Under the pieces are notes generated by a model that saw nothing but the letters and a program-made list of their open reading frames with translations, was not told the origin of the DNA and did no database searches. Below are positions 27,682-37,200 of a stretch of 64,000 nt of DNA, piece after piece. The position numbers and the translations under genes are program-made. This DNA comes from Actinokineospora auranticolor. Its GTDB lineage: Bacteria > Actinomycetota > Actinomycetes > Mycobacteriales > Pseudonocardiaceae. The stretch is from NCBI RefSeq assembly GCF_002934265.1, contig NZ_PTIX01000001.1, forward strand, positions 62,001-126,000, given 5' to 3'. The first letter of the stretch is position 1. Each line of letters begins with the position of its first letter.

Positions 27682-30075
27682 GTGCGCCGAAGACTGGTCG
27701 TGGCTATCGCCGCGGCGACGGCGGTCGGCACCGGGGCGGTGATGGTCAGCTCGTCCGCCACCGCGGCTCCGATGGCCGCGCCGCAGGCTCCGTCGGCCGC
27801 TGCCGAGCACTCCGATGAGGTGGTCGCGCCGCTGGAGCAGAAGCGCCGGGCACTGCGCCAGGAAGGTCTGGCCCAGGTCCTGTCCGGGGAGGCCCGCGCG
27901 GAGAAGCGCGGCGCCAGCACCGTGGTCAAGGTGGGCAACAAGCCCGCCGCCAAGGGCCGCAACACCAAGGGCGTCGACCAGTACGTCGAGCTCGCCCGGG
28001 AGAAGACCGACAAGATCTTCGTGGTGCTCGCCGAGTTCGGCGATGAGCGCCACCCGGACTTCCCCGACCGCGACACCAGCCCCACCACCCCCGGTCCGGC
28101 TCGCTTCGACGGTCCCCGCCACAACCAGATCACCAAGCCCAACCGGGCCGTGGACAACAAGACGATCTGGCAGGCGGACTACTCGCAGAAGCACTACCAG
28201 GACCTCTACTTCTCGGCCGACCCCAAGGTCGAGTCGGTGAAGACCTTCTACGAGAAGGCCTCCTCCGGTCGGTACTCGGTCGACGGCCAGGTCACCGACT
28301 GGGTCAAGGTCCGCTACAACGAGGCGCGCTACGGCCGTTCCGACGGCTACCCGTGCCCCGGCAAGATCTGCGGCAACTCCTGGTTCCTCGTGCAGGACGC
28401 GCTGGACCAGTGGGTCGCCGACCGCAAGGCGCAGGGCGCGAGCGACGCCTCCATCAAGGCCGACCTCGCCTCCTACGACCAGTGGGACCGCTACGACTAC
28501 GACGGCGACGGCGACTTCAACGAGCCGGACGGCTACCTCGACCACTTCCAGATCGTGCACGCGGGTGGTGACCAGTCCGACGCCGACCCGGCGCAGGGCG
28601 AGGACGCGATCTGGGCGCACCGCTGGTACGCCTTCTCCAGCAACACCACCGGCCCGGCGGGCAACAAGCTCGGCGGCGTGCAGATCGGCAACACCGGTCT
28701 GTGGGTCGGCGACTACACCATGCAGCCGGAGAACGGCGGCCTGGGCGTGTTCGCCCACGAGTACGGCCACGACCTCGGCCTGCCGGACAACTACGACACC
28801 GTCGGCCCCGGCGGTGCGCAGGAGAACGGCATCAACTGGTGGTCGCTGATGGCGCAGAGCCGCGTGTCCAGCGCGGACGAGCCCATCGGTCTGCGCGCCA
28901 ACGACCTGTCGGCGTGGGACAAGCTGCAACTGGGCTGGCTGGACTACGAGACCGTGGTCGCGGGCCAGGACAAGAAGCTGGACCTCGGTCCGGCCGCGTA
29001 CAACACCGACAAGGCCCAGGCCGTCGTGGTGGTCCTGCCGGACAAGCAGAAGTCCACCGTCTACGGCCCGCCCTTCGCGGGGCAGCGGATGTGGTGGAGC
29101 GACCGCGGCGACAACCTCGCCAACACGCTCACCCGCACCGTGGACCTGACCGGCAAGTCGGCGGCGGAGCTCAAGCTCAAGGCCCGCTACGACATCGAGG
29201 ACTGCGACTGCGACTTCCTGTTCGTGGAGGCGTCCACCGACGGCGGCGCGAACTGGACCGCCCTCGACGGTGTCGCGAACGGCAAGCCGTTCATCCGCGA
29301 CGCGCTGGGCACCCCGGCCATCGCGGGCACCACCAACAACCAGTGGGCCGACGTGTCGGTCCCGCTGACCTCGCTGGCGGGCAAGAACGCCAAGATCCGC
29401 TTCCGCTACCGCACCGACGGTGGCCTGGCGCTCAACGGCTTCTTCGCCGACGAGATCTCGGTGGTCGCCGACGGCACCCCGCTGTTCACCGACGGCGCCG
29501 AGAACGGCGACAACGGCTGGACCGCGGCGGGCTTCCGCACCACCACCGGCACGGAGACCGCGACGTTCGACAACTTCTACGTCGCGAGCAACCGCACCTA
29601 TGTGGGCTACGACAAGTACCTGCAGCCCGGCCCGTACGACTACGGCTTCCCGGACCGGCCGAACTTCGCCACCCGGTTCCCGTACCAGAACGGCCTGCTG
29701 GTCACGTACTGGGACACCTCCCAGCCCGACAACAACACGTCGGTGCACCCGGGTGAGGCCCTGCTGTCGGTGGTCGACGCGCACCCCGAGCCGATCTACA
29801 ACCTGCAGGGCCAGGCGTGGCGGCCCCGCGTGGCCGGGTACGACGCGCCGTTCTCGCTGGAGAAGTCGGACTCGTTCACCCTGTACGCGGGCGGTCGGGC
29901 CAGCTACATCCGCGGTACCGCCGCGCAGCCGCTCTTCGACGACAGCAAGTCGTACTGGAGCGCCGCGCAGCCGAGCGCGGGCGTCAAGCTGCCGAACGCC
30001 GGCGTCAGCATCAAGGTGCTGAAGCAGGAGGGCACCTCGCTGCAGATCCGGGTCTTCGCGACCAAGACCAAGTAG
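27682..30075 (+). CDS. Secreted M6 family metalloprotease (immune inhibitor A-like)
   Basis: 797 aa. Signal peptide (about 1-28), propeptide, then an M6 catalytic domain with the zinc motif HEYGHDLGLPD (H359, E360, H363) and a downstream Met in WWSLMAQSR. C-terminal beta-sandwich domains follow (immune inhibitor A-like VEG and MAM-like regions, about 480-640). Family members are secreted zinc endopeptidases that cleave host or environmental proteins and are activated by propeptide removal. Ribosome binding site AGGAGG (27671-27676) and GTG start. It stands alone between hairpins. Confidence 0.93.
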   Translation: MRRRLVVAIAAATAVGTGAVMVSSSATAAPMAAPQAPSAAAEHSDEVVAPLEQKRRALRQEGLAQVLSGEARAEKRGASTVVKVGNKPAAKGRNTKGVDQYVELAREKTDKIFVVLAEFGDERHPDFPDRDTSPTTPGPARFDGPRHNQITKPNRAVDNKTIWQADYSQKHYQDLYFSADPKVESVKTFYEKASSGRYSVDGQVTDWVKVRYNEARYGRSDGYPCPGKICGNSWFLVQDALDQWVADRKAQGASDASIKADLASYDQWDRYDYDGDGDFNEPDGYLDHFQIVHAGGDQSDADPAQGEDAIWAHRWYAFSSNTTGPAGNKLGGVQIGNTGLWVGDYTMQPENGGLGVFAHEYGHDLGLPDNYDTVGPGGAQENGINWWSLMAQSRVSSADEPIGLRANDLSAWDKLQLGWLDYETVVAGQDKKLDLGPAAYNTDKAQAVVVVLPDKQKSTVYGPPFAGQRMWWSDRGDNLANTLTRTVDLTGKSAAELKLKARYDIEDCDCDFLFVEASTDGGANWTALDGVANGKPFIRDALGTPAIAGTTNNQWADVSVPLTSLAGKNAKIRFRYRTDGGLALNGFFADEISVVADGTPLFTDGAENGDNGWTAAGFRTTTGTETATFDNFYVASNRTYVGYDKYLQPGPYDYGFPDRPNFATRFPYQNGLLVTYWDTSQPDNNTSVHPGEALLSVVDAHPEPIYNLQGQAWRPRVAGYDAPFSLEKSDSFTLYAGGRASYIRGTAAQPLFDDSKSYWSAAQPSAGVKLPNAGVSIKVLKQEGTSLQIRVFATKTK

Positions 30076-30094
30076 CGAGTCGCGTCGCCTGACG

Positions 30095-30130
30095 GACGGC
30101 AGCGGTGGTGGGGCATACCGCCGCTGCCGT
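30095..30130. terminator. First terminator after the M6 protease
   Basis: ACGGCAGCGGTGG (30095-30107) pairs with CCGCCGCTGCCGT (30118-30130) with one G-T mismatch and a 10-nt loop, 19 bp after the stop codon. Confidence 0.6.
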
Positions 30131-30143
30131 TCCACAGAGGACA

Positions 30144-30181
30144 CCGGGCCGGTGGTGGGGTTGACCCCACCACCGGCCCGG
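30144..30181. terminator. Second, 18-bp stem hairpin after the M6 protease
   Basis: The 18-base arms 30144-30161 and 30164-30181 (CCGGGCCGGTGGTGGGGT and its complement) are separated by only 2 nt, so the site is almost a pure palindrome. It lies upstream of the DUF2306 gene, so it may also act on that transcript. Confidence 0.55.
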
Positions 30182-30259
30182 GTGCGTTCCGCATGGAGGC
30201 AAGATCACCGGATGCCTAGCGTTGGTGGTGCGAAACCAGCCCACGCAAGGAGTTCCGAG

Positions 30260-30952
30260 ATGCCACAGACGTTGTCGCAGGCCACCAAACGAGCACCCTG
30301 GGTGGTGCCGGTGGCCGCCGCGATCATCGCGTTCCTGGTCTACGCCCTACCCCCGTACCTCGGCCTGCGGCCCGACATGTCGCGGGTCCCCGCCACCACC
30401 TCGTGGCACTACCCCGCGCTCGTCGCACACATCGGCTTCGGCCTCATCGCGATGATCACCGGGTTCCTCCAGTGCTGGCCGTGGTTCCGCAACCGGCACC
30501 TGGCGCTGCACCGCAAACTGGGGCGCGTGTACGTCTTCGGCGGGGTGCTGCCCGCCGCGACCGCCGGGTTGCTCGTCGGGATCACCTCGCCGTTCGGCCC
30601 GGTCGCCCGGTTCAGCCACGTCGTGCTCGTCACGCTCTGGTTCACCAGCACCGTCATCGGCTACCGCAAGGCCCGGCAGCGCGACTTCCGCGCGCACCGC
30701 GAGTGGATGATCCGCAGCTTCGCGCTGACCTTCTCCACCATCACCAACCGGATCTGGTCGCCGCTGCTGGTGCTGCTGTTCGAGCCGCAGCTGGACACCA
30801 CCTTCGGCGGCAGCGAGCTGGCCATGTTCCAGGCCATCGGCGGGCTGTCGTCCTGGCTGGGGTGGACCGTGCCGCTGCTGGTCGTCGAGTGGGTGCTGCT
30901 GCGCAAGAAGCGCCGCGCGCCGCGGGGCGCGCCGGTAGAGTCGGCGGCCTGA
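30260..30952 (+). CDS. DUF2306 membrane protein
   Basis: 230 aa with about six to seven hydrophobic segments. The DUF2306 hallmarks are W-H-Y-P-A-L-V-A-H-I-G near residue 46, FLQCWPWFRNRHLALHRKLG with conserved histidines, and DFRAHREWMIRSFALTFSTI. These His-rich membrane proteins are widespread; their function is unknown, although heme or quinone binding has been suggested by the pattern. AAGGAG (30247-30252) sets the ATG at 30260. Confidence 0.84.
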   Translation: MPQTLSQATKRAPWVVPVAAAIIAFLVYALPPYLGLRPDMSRVPATTSWHYPALVAHIGFGLIAMITGFLQCWPWFRNRHLALHRKLGRVYVFGGVLPAATAGLLVGITSPFGPVARFSHVVLVTLWFTSTVIGYRKARQRDFRAHREWMIRSFALTFSTITNRIWSPLLVLLFEPQLDTTFGGSELAMFQAIGGLSSWLGWTVPLLVVEWVLLRKKRRAPRGAPVESAA

Positions 30953-30974
30953 CAGCTCCTGCTGGGGGGTGGGC

Positions 30975-31790
30975 GTGCGGAATCCGGTCGCGGTCGACGG
31001 CGCGGCGGGTCGGTGGGTGGTCACCGAGCCGTCCCGGTCGTTGAGCGGTTGGCACCACCGGCTTATCGGGCTGGACCTCGTCATAGGGGTGCCGGTGGTG
31101 CTGGTCACCGCGGTCCTGATGTTCCTCGCGGCCGTCAACCACGCGGCCCTGCTGGCCATGGCCCCGCTGCTGCTCGGCGCGTCGTTCTTCGCGCTGACCT
31201 GGCTGGCCCGGCGGCGGGTGGCGGCCGACCCGCCACCCGCCGCGGTCGGCTCGGACGAGTTCGCGGACCTGCCGGACGGGGTGCGCGAGACCGGGCACCA
31301 GCTCGTGCTGTCGATGGCGAGCCTGTTCGCCAGCCGCACCGTCGTCGCCGGGTGGGTGGACGAGGCGACGCTGGCGACCGCGCACCAGGTCACCTGGCAG
31401 GCGCTGCGGTCGCTGCGCGACACCGCCGACCTGCGCGCGGCGGTGCGGGAGGCGGAGGGTTTCGCGGAGCTGCGGGAAACCGCCGACCTGCGGCGGGCCG
31501 AGCTGGCCGCGGTGGAGGCCGCCGCGGCGGAGATCGCCGACCGGATGGCCGACGTGGCCCGCGCGGTCGCCGCGTCCGACGCGGAGATCGCCGCGGTCGA
31601 AGCCGAACGGGCCCGCGACCGCAGGGTCGCGGAGCTGCGGGAACGGCTCGCTGGCCAGGCCCTGCCCGCCGACGGCCGGGGCGCCGCCCCGCGCCCGTCC
31701 GACCTCGACGCCATCGCCGCCTCGGTCACCGCCGCCGCCGAGGTCTTGGCGGCGGGCGGGTACCGGGGCGAGGAGGACCCGGCGGGTTAG
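30975..31790 (+). CDS. Membrane-anchored coiled-coil protein of unknown function
   Basis: 271 aa from GTG 30975 (GGGGGG upstream; GTG 30969 is also in frame). Two adjacent transmembrane helices (about 30-75) are followed by a long Ala/Glu/Arg-rich region (about 140-230) with heptad-like spacing, a likely coiled coil, and a low-complexity tail. No family was recognised. It follows the DUF2306 gene by 22 bp on the same strand. Confidence 0.65.
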   Translation: MRNPVAVDGAAGRWVVTEPSRSLSGWHHRLIGLDLVIGVPVVLVTAVLMFLAAVNHAALLAMAPLLLGASFFALTWLARRRVAADPPPAAVGSDEFADLPDGVRETGHQLVLSMASLFASRTVVAGWVDEATLATAHQVTWQALRSLRDTADLRAAVREAEGFAELRETADLRRAELAAVEAAAAEIADRMADVARAVAASDAEIAAVEAERARDRRVAELRERLAGQALPADGRGAAPRPSDLDAIAASVTAAAEVLAAGGYRGEEDPAG

Positions 31791-31812
31791 GCCGTGGTGT
31801 CCCGGCGCGGTG

Positions 31813-32265
31813 TCAGTACGAGTAGCCGAACGTGCGGTGGGTGCTGGAGCCCCAGGTGTTGTAGGCCCAGGTCTCGACCTTGACGTAGCCGCCGACGCTT
31901 CCGGCGCTCGGGCCGGTCAGGCTGTAGGTGGCGTTGGTGCCGCAGCCGTTGGTCGCCGTCGCGGACTTCGTCCACAGCGTCACGTAGTTCCCGGAGCCCC
32001 GGTAGTCCTGCACGGTGACCTGCACCTTGGCGGAGCGGCTGTCGCAGCCCTTGTCGTAGACCGTCCCGGTGACCTGCGCCTGGCCGTCGCCGCAGCGCTC
32101 GACGGTGATCGAGTAGCTCGCGGCCGCCACGTCGTCGCCGACGGTTCCGCTGGACTGCGTGCCGCCGCAGGCCCACGCCGTGCCCGCCGGGACGACCGCG
32201 ATCCCGGCCGCGCCGAGCGCGACCGCGAGTACCGCCTGCCCGAGCCGCTTTCCCCTGCCCGCCAT
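31813..32265 (-). CDS. Secreted small cysteine-containing protein
   Basis: 150 aa. Clear signal peptide (MAGRGKRLGQAVLAVALGAA..., cleavage after AWA) and a beta-rich mature domain with four cysteines (ACGGTQ, ERCGDG, DKGCDS, NGCGT) that could form two disulfides. It ends in an aromatic STHRTFGYSY tail. GGAAGGGAG upstream fixes the ATG at 32265; the longer frame is not plausible. It resembles secreted spore- or aerial-growth-associated proteins only in general form; function unknown. Confidence 0.72.
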   Translation of the reverse strand: MAGRGKRLGQAVLAVALGAAGIAVVPAGTAWACGGTQSSGTVGDDVAAASYSITVERCGDGQAQVTGTVYDKGCDSRSAKVQVTVQDYRGSGNYVTLWTKSATATNGCGTNATYSLTGPSAGSVGGYVKVETWAYNTWGSSTHRTFGYSY

Positions 32266-32467
32266 GCCGACTCCCTTCCGTGGGGTGATCGTCGCGGACG
32301 ATACACGCGGGAACGGCGGCGGGGGAGTGGTCGCCAAGGCGAGATCGTCGAGGCAACGCAACGAGATCACGCGGTGCCGGGTGGTGCCCGGAATTCCTCT
32401 TGAGGTGCGAAGTGGACGGACATCCGCGCGGTTCGGGGCATTGGGGCGGTTTGCCGTGCGGGGCGGA

Positions 32468-32986
32468 TCACGCCGCGTCGGTGAGGTGCGGGGCGTTGTC
32501 GCGCAGGGCGCGCAGGGCGTAGTGGAGCCTGCTCTTCACCGTGCCGACCGGGATGCGCAGCGCCTCGGCGGCGGCCGCGGCGGTGCGGTCGGCCAAGTAC
32601 ACCTCGACAACCGTGCGGCGGTGCGGTTCGGGGAGGGCGTCCAGGGCGGCGTCGACGACCACCCGGTCGATCACCTCGTCGACCCGGGCCGGGGCGCTGG
32701 TCGGGTCGGCCTCGGGCAGCGCGACCTCGGCGGGTCGGGCGGCGCGGGTGCGGTGGTGGTCGACGGCGATGTTGTGCGCGACGCGCAGGAGCCAGGCCCG
32801 CACCGAGCCGCGGTCCTCCGTCAGCCGGTCGCGGTGCCGCCAGGCGCGGATCCAGGTCTCCTGCACGACGTCCTCGGCCCGGTGCGCGTCCCGGGTGAGC
32901 CCGCGGACGTGGGCGAGCAGGACGTCGCGGTGCGCCGCGACGATGGTGTCGAAGTCGACGGTCTCCCCGGTGGCGGTGACGGTCAT
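32468..32986 (-). CDS. ECF-type RNA polymerase sigma factor
   Basis: 172 aa. Region 2 (VDFDTIVAAHRDVLLAHVRG, AEDVVQETWIRAWRHRDRL, VRAWLLRVAHNIAVDHHR) and region 4 (LPEPHRRTVVEVYLADRTAA, VGTVKSRLHYALRALR) are both complete, as in the SigL/SigK-like ECF group. An anti-sigma zf-HC2 gene usually follows such factors but is not adjacent; the next gene on this strand encodes the secreted Cys protein, which could be a target. GGGAG precedes the ATG at 32986. Confidence 0.91.
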   Translation of the reverse strand: MTVTATGETVDFDTIVAAHRDVLLAHVRGLTRDAHRAEDVVQETWIRAWRHRDRLTEDRGSVRAWLLRVAHNIAVDHHRTRAARPAEVALPEADPTSAPARVDEVIDRVVVDAALDALPEPHRRTVVEVYLADRTAAAAAEALRIPVGTVKSRLHYALRALRDNAPHLTDAA

Positions 32987-33131
32987 CTCGGTGCTCCCTT
33001 GTCGGTGTGCCACCAGATTCCCGCGTTCCACCGGCGAAATCGCTGGGTATGCCCCCCGGACCGCGGGGTGCGGGCCCGCGTCTTCGCGGAGGGTGCGCCC
33101 CGCCCCGGGGTGGGGATACCCCTACCCGGCC

Positions 33132-34247
33132 TCAGCCCGCGTGCCAGCGGCGGCGGCGCGCGCGGGCCACGACGGCCGCCGCCGCGCCCGCGACAGCGGT
33201 CGCCCCGGCCAGGCCCGCGACGAACCACAGGGCCGTCGTCGCAGGCCCCCGGTCCTCCACCGCGGGCAACGGCACCACCATCCGCTCCGGCCGCGCCGCG
33301 ACCGGACCGCCCGCGGTCACCACGGTGGTCACGGCGGCCACCGGGTCGACGATCCCGTTGCCCACCAACGGATTGGGACTGGGACCGGACGGCCGGTCCG
33401 CGGTCTCGGCGAGGCGCCGCACGACCTCGGCGGCGGACAGCTCCGGGTACTGGTCGCGCACCAGCGCGGCGGCGCCCGCGACGAAGGCGACACCCAACTC
33501 GGGACCGGTCGCCACCCGGTGCCCCGGCCCCGACGGCCCGATGCCGACCAACTGGTCGGCGGGCGCGGCCAGGGTCGGCTCCGCGCCGAGCGTCGCCTGC
33601 ACCGGACCGTTCGGGCCGACGGGCGCCACCGCCACGACCCCGTCGAGCGAGCCCGGGTACGCGCGCTGCTTCGGCTGCCGGACCGCGGCGGGCGCGATCA
33701 CGACCACGTCCCGCTCGCGGGCCAGCGCCACCGCCGACCGCAGCTCCGGCGCGTCGACCGCGGTGGTGACTCCCACCGCCACGACCCGCGCCCCGCTCGC
33801 CACCGCCGCCCGGATCCCGCCCGCCAGCAGCGCCGCGTCCACCCGGTTCGGGTCGTCGGTGATCCGCACCGGCACGACCCGGGCGGCGGGCGCGACACCG
33901 GTGAACGGCGTCTTGTCCCTGGGGCGCGCGGCGATGAGCCCGGCGAGGAACGTGCCGTGCCCGGAGCAGTCCACGGTGGCCGACGCGGCCCCGGTCAGGT
34001 CGACACCGCCGTCCACCGCCCCCGCCAACGCGGGCGCCGCCGCGCTGACGCCGGTGTCGACCACCGCGACGAGCACCGCGCCCTTCGTGATCGGCCACAC
34101 CCGCTCGGCGCCCATCCGCTGCTGCGCCCACCCCCGCTCCCGCGCCGCGGTCGCCTCCGGCGGCGCGCACTGCCCGCCCTGCTGCGCCAGGGCGGGCGTC
34201 GGCAGCAGAAGTCCACTGAGGACCACTACGGCGACCAGGGACCTCAT
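33132..34247 (-). CDS. Mycosin-like S8 protease (MycP) lacking the catalytic Ser
   Basis: 371 aa. Signal peptide (1-21), subtilisin-fold domain and a C-terminal transmembrane helix with a basic tail, the layout of T7SS mycosins. Asp (D64 in VAVVDTGVSA) and His (H97 in DCSGHGTFLAG) are present. At the G-T-S-x-A-A-P position the sequence reads GPELGVAFVAG, so the nucleophile Ser is replaced by E250. The oxyanion-hole Asn motif (AAGN) is replaced by APAAV. Family role: stabilises the EccB-C-D membrane complex and, when active, cleaves substrates; this copy may keep only the structural role. It overlaps eccC (ATGA), with GGAGG upstream. Confidence 0.88.
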   Translation of the reverse strand: MRSLVAVVVLSGLLLPTPALAQQGGQCAPPEATAARERGWAQQRMGAERVWPITKGAVLVAVVDTGVSAAAPALAGAVDGGVDLTGAASATVDCSGHGTFLAGLIAARPRDKTPFTGVAPAARVVPVRITDDPNRVDAALLAGGIRAAVASGARVVAVGVTTAVDAPELRSAVALARERDVVVIAPAAVRQPKQRAYPGSLDGVVAVAPVGPNGPVQATLGAEPTLAAPADQLVGIGPSGPGHRVATGPELGVAFVAGAAALVRDQYPELSAAEVVRRLAETADRPSGPSPNPLVGNGIVDPVAAVTTVVTAGGPVAARPERMVVPLPAVEDRGPATTALWFVAGLAGATAVAGAAAAVVARARRRRWHAG

Positions 34248-37200
34248 GCCTCCTCCGTCCACGCGATCTGCAGGAGGCTGGAGTCGCGGCGGGTGACGAG
34301 CATGGCCCGCCCGGGCGGCAGCTGGCGCCCGCGCTGCCCGTTGAGCAGCGGCATCTCGTTGGGCGGCATGGAAAGCGCCAGGTCCGGGGTGTTGGACTCC
34401 TGGAGCCTGCGGACCACCGAGTCCATCGACATCCGGCCCGACCCGGCGGCGGCGCGCGAGAGGAGCACGTGCAACCCGATGTCCGCGGCCTGCGGCAGCA
34501 GCTCGACGAGCGAGTCGAGCGGACCGCCCGCGCCGTTGTGCACCAGGTCGTAGTCGTCGACGACCACGAAGTACTCCGGCCCGGTCCACCAGTCCCGGTC
34601 CCGCAGCCTGCTCGGCGCGATGTCCGGCCCCGGCACCCGGGCCTTCAGCTCGGCGGCCAGCGGCCGCACCAGCTCCGCCGCCGGGCCCGACGACACCGCC
34701 ACGCCGTGCCGGTACGCCTCCGGGACCGACTCCAGCAGCGACCGGCGCGGGTCCACCAGCAGCACCTTCGCCTCGTCCGGGCCGTAGACCTTGGGGATCG
34801 CGGTCGTGATCAGGCGCAGCACGGCCGTCTTGCCGCTGGCCGCGTCGCCGACCACGGTCAGGTGCGGGCGCGTCGCGAAGTCGTGCCACACCGGTTTGAG
34901 GTCCAGCTCGCCCGCGCCCAGCGCGATCCGCATCCGGCCCTCCGGCGCGGGCAGCTCGGCCACCGGCAGCGTCGAGGGCAGCGTGCGCACCGGCGGCGCC
35001 ACCGGACCCGTCCACGACTCGCCGACCGCGCGGGCCAGCTCGCGCGTCGCCTCCGCCAGGTCGTCCAGCGCGGACCGGCCGTCCGCGCGGGGGATGGCGG
35101 CCAGGAAGTGCAGCTTGTCCGCCGTGAGACCGCGGCCGGGCAGGCGCGGCACCTGGCCCGCCTTGCGCATGTCGATCACCGAGTCGATCGCGTCGCCCAG
35201 CCGCAGCTCCAACCGGGTGCCGAGCTGGTCGCGCAGCGCGCTGTGCACGTCCGACCAGCGGCCCGTGGTCAGCAGCAGGTGCACGCCGTAGGCCAGGCCG
35301 CGCACGGTGAGCTGGCGGATCGCCTGGTCGTGCTGCTCGAAGTCGGCGCGCAGCGAACCCCAGCCGTCGACGACGAGGAACACGTCGCCGTGCGGGTCGT
35401 CGGGGAACTCGCCCGCCGCGCGGCGCGCCCGGTAGGCGGCCATGCTCTCCACACCGTGCTCGGCGAACACCTTCTCCCGCTCCGCCAGCACCGCCTTGAC
35501 CTCGGCGATCGTGCGGCCGACCCGCTCCGGCTGCAACCGCCCGCAGACCCCGCCGACGTGCGGCAGGCCCTCCAGCACCGAGAGCGTGCCGCCGCCGAAG
35601 TCCAGGCAGTAGAACTGCACCTCGGCCGGGGTGTGGGTCAGCGCCAGCCCGGTGATCACCGTGCGCAGCAGGGTGCTCTTGCCGGACTGGGTGCCGCCCG
35701 CGATGCCGACGTGCCCGCCGGACCCGGACAGGTCCACCATGTGCAGGTCGCGGACCTGCTCGAACGGCTTGTCCACCACCCCCACCGGCACGGTCAGGCA
35801 GCCGCGGCCGGGCCAGTCCGCCGGGGTCAGGCCCAGCTCGGGGTGCGGCACCAGCGGCGGCAGCAACTGGTCCAGTGGCGGTGGGGTGTCCAGCGGCGGC
35901 AGCCACACCTGGTGCGCGGGCGGACCCTGGCCCAGCAGCTTGTCCACGGCCACGTCCAGCACGGTGTCCACGTGCTCCTCGGCCACCGGCGCCCCGACCT
36001 CGGCGACCGACGCGGCCTCGGCGGGCAGGCGGCCCGCGCCGAAGGCCACGACCTGGCGGCGGACCTCCTCCTGCCGCTGCTCCCGCGTGCGGCGCTGGTA
36101 GCGGCAGGAGACATAGGCCGCCTTGAACCGCACCAGGGTCGCGACGTCGCTGCGGAGGTAGCCGTTGCCGGGTGCGCTGGGCAGTTGGTAGGCGTCGGGG
36201 ACGCCGATGACGGAGCGGCTTTCCATGGCGGAGAAGGTGCGCAGGCCGATGCGGTAGGAGAGGTGGGACTCGAGTTTGTGCATGCGGCCGTCGTCGATGC
36301 GTTGCGAGGCAAGCAGGAGGTGGACGCCGAGTGAGCGGCCGAGGCGGCCGATCATGACGAACAGCTCGGCGAAGTCCGGGTTGGCGGCCAGCAGCTCGCT
36401 GAACTCGTCGACGATGAGGAACAGGGTCGGCAGCGGGTCGAGCGCGGCACCGGCCTGGCGCGCGCGTTCATAGTCCAGCAAGGAGGAGTAGTTGCCCGCC
36501 GCGCGCAGCAGCTCCTGGCGGCGCACCATCTCGCCGTGCAGGGAGTCCTGCATGCGGGTGACCAGCGGGGCCTCGTCGGCCAGGTTGGTGATCACCGCGG
36601 AGGTGTGGGGGAGGCGGTCGAGGCCGAGGAAGGTGGCGCCGCCCTTGAAGTCGACGAGGACGAAGTTGAGGATCTCCGAGCTGTGCGTCATGGCCAGGCC
36701 GAGCACGAGGGTGCGCAGCAGCTCGGACTTGCCCGAGCCGGTGGCGCCGATGAGCAGGCCGTGCGGGCCCATGCCGCCCTGCGCGGACTCCTTGATGTCC
36801 AGGTCGACGGACGAGCCGTCCTCCGCGATGCCCAGCGGGATGCGGAACCGGTCCGAGCCCATGCCGGTGCGCCACAGCGACTTCGGGGTGTACAAGTCCA
36901 AATCGGACACACCGAGCAGGCGGGGCAGGTCGAAGTCGGCGACCATCGGTTCGGCGACGTCACCGGTGGAGTTGATGCGGTACGGGGAGACGACCCGGGC
37001 CAGCGAACCGGCGCGCGCGACGCTGAGCGTGTCGGGGCGGCCGAGGTGGGTGCGGACCTCCTGGCCGGTGCGGTCCGTGCGGACGGTGTGCAGCTCGGTC
37101 GAGGTGACCTCCAGGCGCAGGCGGGAACGGCCCGCCGCGCCGTCGAGGGCGCCGGAGACGTCGAGGACGACGGTGTTGCGGTAGCCGGCGGCGGCGAGCC

